Of a stretch of DNA of 64,000 bases, positions 11,780 through 22,853 are shown piece after piece (the first letter of the stretch is position 1; every line of letters begins with the position of its first letter). The stretch lies in the NCBI GenBank assembly GCA_015680685.1, contig MNCI01003975.1:1387931-1451930 (forward strand), read 5' to 3'. This stretch comes from Gnetum montanum (taxonomy: Eukaryota; Streptophyta; Gnetopsida; Gnetales; Gnetaceae). A program made the translations under genes and the position numbers. Under the pieces are notes generated by a model. It searched no databases. It was not told the origin of the DNA and was given only the letters and a program-made list of their open reading frames with translations.

Positions 11780-14535
11780 GAGGTGGAGTTTGTTGTGGCT
11801 ATGAGCATGCTTCATCATGTCCTAATGATGTTGAAGGTTGTGGCTATTTTGTTGCTACTACTAAAAATTTGAAGGTGTCTAGAAGTGCCTTTATATTTTT
11901 CTCTTTAACACATGGGTCATGAATGATCTAGGATGGTTCATATAGATGTGCTAGTATTAGAATATCCTATGAGAATGATAGTGATGAAAACATCTCCTTC
12001 ATATTTACAAACTAGGCTACAAATTCTTTACGTTCATAAGATTTTATAGCTCTTGATGGTCACTCATTCTTCTGGCTAGGTTCTCAACAACAAATTGTTC
12101 ATTTGTAAACTTGCTTTTAAGAACCTCAAGCTCTACATTGGCCACTTCCAACTTTTTCTATCTCCTTATGGAGCTTGAACTCTACCTTGTAAAGGAGATA
12201 AGAGCTAATCACATGCTTTTCTAATTTAGTCCTTGGCTTCCCCATGATTAGCATTGCCAAGTTTTCATAACGAAGGTTGGCGAGCTCCATGTATTTATTG
12301 ATCGCTTTGATTTATTAATCCTTTAGGTGGATTTTTATTTTGTTGTATGTGTTGAGTCCATCAAAGATGGACTGCCATGTGTCGCCTCTTTGCTACAGTT
12401 ACTAGATGGCCTCATTTACCTTTGACTTGGTCAACTTAATTTCTTTCTTGTTGATCTTCTTGAGCATTCTGCCTTGGTTCTTGTAGTGATTTTTCACTAT
12501 TTCAAACTTTAGGGCTTCATTCCTCCAAGTTGCAATCTCAATAGCAATCTTCTAGCAAAGGATTTGAACCTATTATAGTAAGAGATCTCTTTTCTCTATA
12601 GCTAACCTCCTTAGATCCAAGTTTACCTTGGCAAGTTATTCTTGCTACTGATGAATGTATTCTACCATCTAGTCTTTTTGCCACTCAGCACTAGGTTTTC
12701 CTTGTGAACTTGTAGGAGATCATGATTAGTGTTGTTGACCATGGTCTTTGATATTGATGCCTTAAAGATCACCATTTTCTTTACATTCTTGACATCTCGG
12801 TACTTTTGTTGAAGTTGCTAATAAGCTTAATTTATTATTAGCTTTGGCCTGAGAATTGTTGGATCAGAGAGACAAGCTCTTAATTCTACAATCTTGGCAA
12901 CCAACTATTGATTACTAAAGGTGGCCTCCTCAAGTTACGCATTGGTAATTAGTAATTTACCCTTTGTTTCTAGTAGCTATAATTGGGTTATTGATTTAAT
13001 ATTTGGGAGGTCAAAGATCTCTAGTAGTGATTGCCTATTTTCCACTAGACATTCCAACACTTCTTTGTGTTGGGAATTACTCATTTGTCTACTCTATACT
13101 CTTGCTAATTTATGTATATCTACCATTGCAATAATGGCTAGTATAGATGTAGCAAAAGCATTAAGGGCTTCACCAAATTGATCTACCATGACCTTTGCTA
13201 CTATCTCCTTATCCTTCTATGGCATCACCAAGACCATTACCCCTTCTTCTTCCTCCAACATAACAAAGAAGGCTATCGCATTCTTTAAGATTTTGGAAAA
13301 TGCTTACCTTGGGATGAATATAGTGAATTCTCTAGTACTAGGATCGGGTCAAATGTGCTTGGGTTTTCTTTGCTAAAAATAGTTATGCCATCTCATTGTC
13401 CATCTAGCTGATGGTTCTTATGACCTAGTACAAGTGGCTCATGGCTGTACAGTACATGGATGATTCTCCACAGCCTCTAGAGACTTGCTATTGCTATAGT
13501 TATTTCTCTTGGAGTTTCTAGAGGCATTTAGTAGCTAGAAGCATATCTAGTATTATTTCTGGTACTATAGGTTATGGTGGTGGTGGTTGCTCCTCTTCTT
13601 GTAGCTTGGTAGTGGCTTTTTCCTTCATCATCTCTTGTCATGATGCAATAGGAGTCTGATGTATCACATCATTAGAACAACTAGCTATTCCTCATCTCTT
13701 GCCTAGTTTTTTGAATAAACATTAGAAGGAAAGTATCTTATTGCCCTTTTCATTTTCCTTGAAGCATTCTTCTATCTTAAGAAATATGAGTTACAATAGG
13801 TTGATTGGAAATTTCTTACTTTAAGCCACACACGCATTGGTAGAGAAGGCTATAACATTTTTTTAGCCTTATCATTGGATTAAGGTGATAGACCAAAATC
13901 TTGAAGTAGTCTCTATTCACCTTGATTAGGACATCATACTCCTTATAGTCCACTCGATAGCATTGTTGGATTCCCTCCTTCTTGAACTTTTGGCTCACTT
14001 GCATGGATATTTTTGCCACTTTTGCCCCTATATTTGGTAGGCCAAGAGCATCAGCAATGGTCTCAATTGAGAAGGAGATGACAATGTTTTTGATTTTAAC
14101 TAAGGCATCTTCTTATTAATTATTCTAGAAGGGGTAGGTTTTTCCCATGTACCATTCCCTACTATTAAAGATAATGGATTATAGAGGAGACCCTTGTACC
14201 TACATTCAGACCTTTTATGATACCAATTCTAGGAATTACCCAAAGTTTAGCTCTTGTAGGATGGAACTTTGGATCTTCTTGGTTTGTATCCTCTTTAGGT
14301 AGGCTTCTGTAGGCATGATCTCCAAGTTAGATTTGGATCTCAAGATCTTATCCTGCCTGGATTAGCTTACCTTTATAATAGAAATCTACCTAATAGATTC
14401 TACATCAGGTTCTTCCCATAGGAGCTCAACAGCATGTGTAGCTTTAGTTGCTTATTTTTGGCTCCTTCCTCCTCAGGGTTGCTTCTCCTTGTGTTGTGAT
14501 GGTTCTCTTGCTTGTGGTCCTCTTTTAGATGCCAT
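11780..14535 (-). pseudogene. Family C accessory gene (copy C-2), unknown function
   Basis: This is the best preserved start of the gene: ATG at 14535 and MASKRGPQAREPSQHKEKQP. PTEAYLKRIQTKKIQSSILQ follows near 14300. A 67-residue open stretch at 14019-13816 contains MAKISMQ, CYRVDYKEYDVL and RDYFKILVYHLNP, matching the equivalent parts of C-1 and C-3. Downstream, 13330-12000 is Lys/Glu/Leu-rich and coiled-coil-like, and it aligns with 36750-38000 of C-3. There are several stops and frameshifts. The length implies a product of roughly 900 residues when intact. I do not recognise the family. Its N-terminal hydrophobic-x-L-G-L-P segment (near 14060) loosely recalls the antisense genes of T1 and T2. 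Confidence 0.6.
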
Positions 14536-14967
14536 CTATGATTACAAACATAACAAAGGATTAGATCTTGATAATAACCTTTGTTTCCTTTGGATACTTT
14601 TCTTGTTAGGCCATTAAGTTCTTGTTTAATAACTGTAGGCTTATGACATTATTTTATTATTATTATATTTTAATTCTTATAGAGTTTGATTGTTGATATT
14701 AAATATTGTAATCATTAATTGAATATTATTTTATTATCTTATTCATGGAAGTTAGAAAACTATCAAAAAACATTTTCAAGTTAAAATGCAGATTTGATGC
14801 CCCCACAATGTAAAGTGTACCTCTAGTAGTTTGAGGATCGAAGAATAGATGAATTTAGCTAAATAGTATAAAAGTTAGAGCTCTTGGAAGGTTCTTTGGC
14901 TTTGAATAATTGGAAAAACTCTTTTAGTACTTTGAACAAATGATGAAAAATGAACTAAGTATCGCAT

Positions 14968-14977
14968 GTATATATAG
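14968..14977 (-). promoter_or_regulatory. TATA box upstream of C-2 accessory gene
   Basis: The minus strand reads CTATATATAC about 440 bp upstream of the ATG at 14535. ATGCGATACTTAGTTCAT follows, conserved with the equivalent site in C-3. Confidence 0.6.
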
Positions 14978-16959
14978 TATTATTATCATTCATTGCTAAA
15001 AATATGTCAATGGAGTTGCATCGACTCATCCCACTATGTTGATAGGGATGTATTGATGTAGTTATTTGTAGCTTTATTTTACACTTGAAAAATTGAGAAA
15101 TTTTAGACAAGTTTGAGATTAAAAAAAAGGTAAATAGAAGCTAAAAAGATGTAGAATCATAGTAACAACATGAAGAAAAGATATGTTTTACCAAATAGAA
15201 TCAATTAGAGCACAATGGATGAATTTATAAGGAATATTACAATGCCAGAATAGAGTAAAAACCTAGATCTTGAAAGATTATCAATATGATCCGATGTATA
15301 ATTGGCTAGTGGTTAGGGAATTTAACTTAAGTTAAATCAATGAAGATGCAAGTGGGTTCTTTCCAAATTAAGCATATGCCTAATAAGCCCTTGCCTATCC
15401 TCATTGCAAGGAGTATGTAGGTATTGAGGTTGATGAATGATTAGTTTAATTTAAGTTTCCTATCCATGTGAGAAATTGTCTTAGGATGATGCAGAATAGA
15501 AAATAAAATTATCAACTTAACCATTATATGAGGTAGTGAGAGGAGAGATATTGGAGTGAATAAATGCTAGATGAAGAGAAATGGATAGGTTATCTACATC
15601 CTGGTCACATAAGATCCTTAGTGAATTATGTAATTAAGATGATCTTTCATTGGTATGTTCCAAGTCTTAACCAAGTACATTTCAATTATAGTCATTCTAC
15701 ATTGATATATTCATTTTCTTCTACCATCAAGAATCTATAAGAACCAAAGAAGACAATCATCACTCCAAAAGAAGAAGAAAAGAGAAGAAGGAAGTAGGTA
15801 GGATTTTACTTAGAGAGAAGTGCCTTCAAGAATGGGTAACATGTCTTTCTAGTTCCATAACTAGTGCTTGTAGTCCATGGAATTATCTAAGGGATCTCCT
15901 TTGAATTTCCATTATTGTGTGTGTGTTTACGAGAACCATATCATATACAAACATGCTTCCTTTTATGGTTTATAATATGAGTGATGATATACAAATGAAG
16001 AATCATAGAAATGAAGAAGAAACTTGAGTAAAGAAAATAGCAAGTCCTCTTAATATCACACCCTTTTTCATTCCTATGTAGTCCTTTCTTAATTTTTTGG
16101 AAAACAAGATCACATGTTACTTTTAGTTTTAATGCTAAATAACCTTCATGATCTCATGATGTAGACTCCAAATGGAATAGATGAAATGAATGGATGTCAT
16201 GAGTTTGCTATCTGATACCACAAGAAAATTGACAATAGAGAACATAATCTAGGATAAGATTGGCCTATTGTAAATCAGTCAATATCTTGATAGTTATGTT
16301 TAAACTCTTTCAAAATTTCATAGTAGTAATGGAGTAAAATTTGAGTTTTTGAATAATACTAATTTAAATAATAAGAAAATTAACAAGAAAATAACAGTCA
16401 ATAAAATATTTAAGAAAATGGAAAAAATATAAGGAATATTACAAAATGAAAAGGTAAAATTTTTTTATTCTTATCAAGATTTTATAGTACATGGAGATCT
16501 TCCCCATGACTAAGTTGAAAAGAAGAGATTTGGAAAATGGAGTGTGCTTGTTCTTGAGTAGAGGTATTAGTGTTGTAAGTTATTTAGGATTCCATGAATG
16601 AAATAAGTTTCTAGATGTTGAGTAACATGTGTTTCTTAGAGCTAGTTGGGTTGTAAATTATCATGGCCCCAAAAGGAAAAGTTGAATGAATTATGTAAGG
16701 TCGTTTCCATAATGTTTGGAACTTAGTTCATTGTGACACATGCATGGGATTTTAATAAAGGATCTTATCTTTGGATTTGAATATAACTTTCCTTATCCAT
16801 GTATTGTGATGTTTCTTGTTGTGTGCCTTGTGTACTTCATTCATCATTAGCATGACTCTTTGATTTTCATCTAGCACATTAAGTGTCATAAGGCTTTCTT
16901 TCTATGCTAGATCAATATCTATGTTAAGATCACAGGTAATTTTGAGTGTATAGAGTTCA
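14978..16959 (-). other. Family C spacer (copy C-2)
   Basis: It is AT-rich with no credible reading frame. Position by position it is the counterpart of 8280-10219. It includes an ATCGA/TGATG word cluster near 15020-15060 and a short GT run near 15915. Confidence 0.5.
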
Positions 16960-17880
16960 GCTTAGACTAGAAGTTTAGATAACTTTCTATATACTAATTC
17001 ATAGGAAGAGTAGCTTATATAAAGTTTCCATGTTGAGAAATATGCCCAAAGGACATTGTTGAGTTTATGCTCTAGTCTTTCCTACATCTATTAATGGTTC
17101 ACATTAAAATTCTTGTGATCTTCCTATTTATGACCTTAGCTAGATTGTTGGCTTGGGGATGATAGAAGGTTGTAAGTTTATGTTGCTTCTCCAAGTGTTA
17201 AATTAAATTGCAAAAAGTAGATCCTATGAAATGTGTTACATTATCCAAAATTAGTGTTCTAGGTATATCAAACCTTTTGACCACTTATTGGTAAAAAAAT
17301 GAGGTTGCATTGGTAGATGTATGATCAAATGTGGCTATAGCTTTAGCCCACTTGGTATAGTAGTCAACAATAACTACAATGTAGGTCTTTCCATTAGACA
17401 TGAGAGTGATGGGTTCCATGAAGTCAATACCCCAAATTTTGAAAGACTTTGGTAGTTGGATCCACTATTGGAACCCTTTCATTCAAGTGATTGTTCCTCC
17501 ATCTTGTTGACACCTTTTGCATGAATGAAAGAAATTTTAGCATTCTTGAAGATTATTAACCAAAAGTATTCTACCATGAGGATCTTTGTGGTAGTCCTCC
17601 TTCCTACATAATGTCCCACACAAGGACTTTCATGAGCATCCTCAAGGACTCACAATTGATCTATGTTTGACACACACCATTGTACTTCACCATCAACATA
17701 GACGTTGTAGAGATTTCCTTCAGTTTCCATGTAATGTTTGATTTGGTGAAGAAATTGATGTCTCTTCCTATGATCTCATTCTGTAGGAGTCTCCTATGTG
17801 AGTATATAGGAGAGGAATTCAACATAACAATTGGTAACCATTTGTGCTTAAACTTTGGTGGATTTAGCAAAGAGAAGTTT
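16960..17880 (-). pseudogene. Gypsy integrase (copy C-2)
   Basis: In minus-strand order, a degenerate N-terminal part (17870-17500) holds GHYVGRRTTTKILM and EYFW-like sequence in the zinc-finger region, followed by GIDFMEPITLMSNGKTYIVV and VDYYTKWAKAIA at about 17440-17310. The Asp of GIDF is the first catalytic residue. QHKLTTFYHPQAN lies near 17190-17150, and the C-terminal segment continues to about 16960. Stops and frameshifts interrupt every domain. These motifs identify a Ty3/gypsy integrase. The gene lies between RNase H and the accessory gene. Confidence 0.88.
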
Positions 17881-17959
17881 ATCTAGAAATTACTTAGATA
17901 AAGGTTCTTCATCCTCATTGTCATTCCATCTTAGTCAAGAAAAATCATTAGCAACTACA

Positions 17960-18465
17960 TTCCCAGTTCCTTCCCTATCCATCATGGTAAGATCAAATTT
18001 CCATAAGATTACCAACCAACATATAACACAGGGGCTTACCACTAGTTTGTTCATTAGGAATTAGATTGCATTATGGTCTATGTGCACAAAAATTGAGTAT
18101 CCAAGCACCTAGTGCCTAAAATGTTTCAAGGCATACTCCACTACCATGAGTTCTTTTTTAGTGTTGTTGTAGTTAAGTTATGCATCCATAATGCTACTAC
18201 TTACACAATAGATATAATATTGATGTTTTTTATCATTCATTTATGTAAGCACAACTCCCAATACATAGTTAGATTCATCTATCATTATATGAAGTATCTT
18301 GGACAAATGTGGAGAACATTGTATTGGAGTTTCTATGAGTTTCTGATTTAAGTGCTGGAATTCTTATTCACATTCCTTTAAGATACTATATGAGAATTAA
18401 CAAGTAGCCTTGATGATGAACAAAGTTCACAAGGAACATTCCAAATAATGTCATGATACATGGAT
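17960..18465 (-). pseudogene. Gypsy RT/RNase H linker and RNase H (copy C-2)
   Basis: The minus strand gives EFQHLNQKLIETP near 18400, the usual linker after RT. DESNYVLGVVL follows at about 18290, the first acidic motif of Ty3 RNase H. Next come NYNNTKKELMVVEYALKHF near 18160, with the catalytic Glu, and HIDHNAI near 18070, the second Asp motif. The frame is interrupted by stops. The palm and finger domains of RT are missing because the element is cut at about 18470. Confidence 0.85.
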
Positions 18466-18479
18466 AAGGAGAGTTAAAT

Positions 18480-20590
18480 TTCAACTTGGTAATTCATTCA
18501 TGCAAATTTTCCTTTAAGACCCATGACCATTTACCATTATTCAATCCCTCATAAATGTTTTTTGGTTAACATGCAACAAGTTAAGCCATTCCTAGAACCC
18601 AAGGTAACCAATAATAATACTAACACCTTAGAATGGGAATATGCACACTTTATTTTTCAGGATCTCCTCATCTTAATTTAGTCATCAAGAAGATGATCAT
18701 CAAAACATAACACTATGATGAGGTTTCCAATTTTTCACCTTTTTGCTTTACACCATTCTTTATGTGTTTTCCACTTTCTTGTACATTTTCTTATTTATTT
18801 TATATATCACTTTCATTGTCTTTTCATTCTAATTTGTAATTATTTCTCTTAGTTTATTAGAAATATTAGATTTTAATTTTGATTATTTCTACTGCAACTC
18901 TGGAAATTACAAGGGAAAGCTATCAACATAATGATTGATTAACCAAATGATCATTTTTTTTTGGATTATGTAATCTACTACCTTTTTATCAATTTTTCAA
19001 GTGATATGAGGCAATGAGATCATGACGTCCACCCATTCCATCTATTCCAAGGGCAATCAACATTCTGGAAGTACAAGGTTCTTTTACATTAAAACTTAAC
19101 AATTAATCAATGATCTTGATACTCAATGAGCTGAGAAAGGATCAAGGGAAAATGGAACAAGGTGTGACCTCAAGGGAATTTGATATAGTTTCTCTTAACA
19201 TCATTCTTAAGATTCTACAATACTTTATTGGTATACCATTACTCCTATAGTTGACCATAGAAGGAATCACGTATTTGCATAATGTGATTCCTATGAAAAA
19301 AAAGAAAGAGAGAAGCATAGGAATTCAAATCCCCTCTAACTAAGATCCTCTCCAAATCCTTCTTCTCTTGGAGTGATTTTTGTCCTTTAGAGTTGTCCTA
19401 CACTTTTGATCGATGTCTAAAGGATATATGTCAATGTTAGGTCATTGAAATTGAAAGTGGAATGGACTTGGTCATGACTTTCAATGGACTAGGATTGGAT
19501 TATCATAATCATGAATTTTATCAAGAAGCTTGTGCAATTAGGATGTCAATGAATTTTTCACTAATCATTTACTCATTCATGGTTTACCACATCACTGCCT
19601 CATATCATAAGATAATTGTTCAGCTCTATTATTAGATCATATAATCCTTAAATAATTATTTTTAGGTATGAGATTTAATTTAACAATAATCATTCATCAT
19701 CCTTGGGGTCCATAGACCCTTTGTGATGAAGGTCTACAAGGGCATATGAGACATTTTCTTACTTTGAGGTGAAGTTGCTTGCATTCCTTTGGTTTCCCTA
19801 AAGTTAAATTGCCTACTATAGGTCATTTGTTCGATCCTTCATTTGGACAGTATAAAAAACATCTAGTTTTTCTTTATTTAGCATTCTAATTTCATCTAAA
19901 ATCCACTTGAATCACTTCTCTTAAGCAAAACTCCCCCTCTTCCATGTGGTTTCCATTATCCTCCATATTGTTGGCTTCCATTGGACTCTTGTTTCATTTC
20001 AACACTCATAGAAATTCCTTCATTTTTAAGATGAAAAATATCGCTATAAACCACTACATCGATGTAGCCCTATTAACATAGCTGGATTAGTTGACACAAG
20101 ACCATTGACACAATGCAAAATGTCTATATATAATTGTGATACTTACTTAGCTCATTCTACATCATTTTTCCAAAGAACAAGATGATTTTTTATCATTTTT
20201 CAAAGTCCAAGAACCTTCCAAGCATCCTAACTCTCAAACCACTAGTTTTCACCCATTTTTTAATTTTCATGCTATTGAAGGTAAGCTCTACGTTATGGGG
20301 GATACAAACCTTTGGTTTCTTGCAAATTTTTTTTACAAATTTCTCTATCTCATCATAAAGGAATAAGACCATCACACAAACTCTAATAGCTAAGAATAAA
20401 ATAATATTAAATTAATGCATCTACCATGCGATCCTAAAAAATCACCTAAACAATTAACTTTCAACACTGATTAAGTTAACATAACTAGATCTAACTAAGA
20501 AAGGTATTTAAAGAATAAGGATTATGAACTCAAGGGATAATCATGGGTTATGTTATGATTATAAATGGCACATAAATGACTATAAGAAGA
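18480..20590 (+). other. Family C spacer with TATA box at 20124-20133 (copy C-3)
   Basis: It is the plus-strand counterpart of 14536-16700 (minus). CTATATATAA at 20124 lies about 465 bp before the accessory start, followed by GATACTTACTTAGCTCATT. An ACATCGATGTAG word occurs at 20047. There is no reading frame of note. Confidence 0.55.
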
Positions 20591-21757
20591 TGGGCCCTCA
20601 TAGCCCAAGCAAAAGAGACCCATAGGAGGAAGGGACTAATAGTAATAACAACCATAGTAGCCCTAAGAATACATGTCCAAGGTAAATCATGCCATAGGAT
20701 CCCTTTAGAAAGAAACTGAAGTGTAATTTGTCAAATAGATTTTCACTACAGAGATAGGCCAATCTAGGTAGGATGAAGCTCCTATTCCAAGGCCTATTCT
20801 ACAAGTCACTCTCACAAAGGCCTTTCACAAGAAAATCAAAAGCAAGAAGGCTCAAAGTTCTATTGTTCAAGAGTTGAACTTTGGATCCTTCTTTGAATTG
20901 GTACAAGAGGAGGTCCACACACAATTGTAAGGGTCTTGCTTGTGCTGTATTCTATCTAGCAACAACGAATGATATATGACAAAGACATATCTATTCTAAC
21001 ACAACCAACAAGGAGATGCGTCAGTAAAAATCAAAGATATAATAATCTCCTACTCAGTTGAGGCCACCGTGGAAGCTCTCAATTTACCAAACATAGGAGC
21101 CAAATTAGCAAAAATATCAACATAGGTGGACTTAAAACCTAAAAAAAGAGTGAATGCAGAGATGCTATGTGATGGATCTCAAGGAGTATGGTGCCCTCAC
21201 TAAGGAAAAAAGGGTCTACTTTAAAATTACAACATATAACATAAATCTAATGCTAAGGTCTAGTAGTAATAGCTTTCTTTGCCCATGCATGCACTACTTT
21301 GAGCTGGAAATTCCTAGTCAACCTTCTCCAACTCATTTTTCTAAATATTAAGTAATCCTTCAAAGAAAATAAGAAGAAAATGAAGACACTCCCCTTTCCA
21401 TGTCTGATTCACAAATTCTACAAATGGGGAAGAATAGCTTGTTATTCTAATGATATGGTCCATTGTGCTTCTGCCACATCCTGGCAAAAGATGATAAAAG
21501 ACAAGATAGTAACTAAGCTCTAAGAAGAGGAGTAGTCACCACCACCACTTGAAAACCCAGAGACTACACAAAGGTACTCACAATTTCCAAAAGACTTAGT
21601 AAACTTCAAAAACATCAACTTTAGTAATAATAAGGCTTTACAAATAAAGGAAAGTCCTTTGTTTACCATCTAGACATAAGCCATCTTAATAAGGTCTCTA
21701 GGAGCATAAGTTGGCTAGATAGTGAAATGGCTCTACTCTTCCCTACACAAAGGAACT
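20591..21757 (+). pseudogene. Family C accessory gene, first part (copy C-3)
   Basis: The start is approximate, by alignment with MASKRGP of C-2; here the frame begins MGPHSPSKRDP and stops early. Recognisable segments are FHKKIKSKKAQSSIVQELNFGSF near 20820 (read with the family), KDIIISYSVEATVEALNLPN near 21030-21090, and CYVMDLKEYGALTKEKRVYF at 21163-21222. The gene is cut at 21757 by insertion of T1 and resumes at 36630. It has multiple stops. Function is unknown. Confidence 0.6.
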
Positions 21758-22853
21758 TGTACTGACCTAAATTGTCGGTGTAAGGTTGGAAGGAAAACAA
21801 ATACCGAAAGATCGTCGAGCAGGCATAGCTAACCTTGCCTTTGCTTGAGGACAAGCTGGAAAAGGGAACGAAGGTATAGTGCCTTGGATGGTCTTCATGC
21901 AAATCAACCAAGGACTTCCCCGAGCGTAAACTATGGCTTGCGCTGGGGTTACCGTAACTGATGTCTTAAAACGTAAACAGTGTGCATAAAATGTAAACAG
22001 AAATGTATGTAGAAACTGTATTGTGAATAAAACGTAAACCAAACATAAACTAAATGTAAAGCATAGAGTAAATAGAATAAATGGCTGGCAAAACGAACTG
22101 TAGTGTATTACTTAGAAAAGATGTGCACCGGTCAAAGCGTAGCTGCACGTGTAGATGGCAAGTCAAGCGCTGAGCCCTGCGGTGATGTGATGTGTGTCAG
22201 AAGTACTTGGATGCTAGGATTGAAGCATGCTCGAGTGCCCAAGGATTGCTGATCTGAGTTTTCTAAGCCGTCCAACTCCAAAATTTCCAATCTCGTTTAC
22301 GTGAATTGATAGGGTATTTATAGGGTTGGGCCAAGCTCGAGTGTGAAATTCAAGAATGGAATCAACTATTGAGGGATGAGAGAAAAATGGATCAACTGAC
22401 CCATGTCCAGTGGATAGTTGTGCATGAGTTGAATGTGTGTTGGTAAGCTACGTTTTGGACCAAGTGCATTGTATCTTACAACGTGTGACAACTTGCCCAA
22501 GCTGGCTTACAATGCGTGACAACTTGCCCAAGCTTGCTTACAGCGCATGAAAACTTGCCCAACCTAGCTTACACCCATGAAAGCACATGCAATTCAGAGC
22601 CTAAGAGCCTATCAAGGTCAAAAATGATGAAAATTTACAATGAAATGTCAATGTACAATAAGAGAAATTAACTTTGGCTAACTTGAAACTTCTGTATTTT
22701 TGACTTGATTGTTGCAGGATGTCAATCTGAGTGTTTCCATGGTTCCATGGCTGTTTAAGGCATCTTATGGCTGACTAGGACCTCTAGCGTTCCTTGATTT
22801 TGTTGCAGCATGTCTTTAGTGTGCGCACACTATAGTCACGCTACACTCACGTT
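21758..22853 (-). repeat. T1 3' LTR, truncated on its inner side
   Basis: It begins TGTACTGACCTAAAT on the plus strand and matches 34883-35948. A minus-strand TATA box (CCCTATAAATACCC) is at 22312-22325. Homology stops near 22853, where the sequence continues directly into the RNase H reading frame, leaving no polypurine tract. It carries three copies of a 31-bp repeat (22476-22568), against two in the other LTR. Short words of the form AAA(A/C)(C/T)GTAAAC recur at 21968-22065. Confidence 0.85.
22476..22568. repeat. 31-bp tandem repeat inside T1 left LTR (3 copies)
   Basis: Units TTACA(A/G)(C/T)G(C/T)(A/G)TGA(C/A)AACTTGCC start at 22476, 22507 and 22538. The right LTR has two (35602, 35633). 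Confidence 0.85.

Larger units (their letters stand above)
10691..18470 (-). mobile_element. Family C gypsy element, copy C-2 (5'-truncated)
   Basis: On the minus strand, RNase H (18465-17960), integrase (17880-16960), spacer with TATA box, accessory gene (14535-11780) and LTR-like terminus (11600-10691) are in the same order as C-1. It is the most complete copy of the family here. The reverse transcriptase proper, protease and gag are absent, because at about 18470 the sequence switches to copy C-3 in the opposite orientation. Confidence 0.75.

Noticed and set aside
21663-22042. Two overlapping minus-strand open frames of 82 and 91 residues
   Set aside because: They lie largely inside the T1 LTR, and a similar pair (34776-35221) appears in the other LTR. 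They are non-coding LTR sequence without domains.
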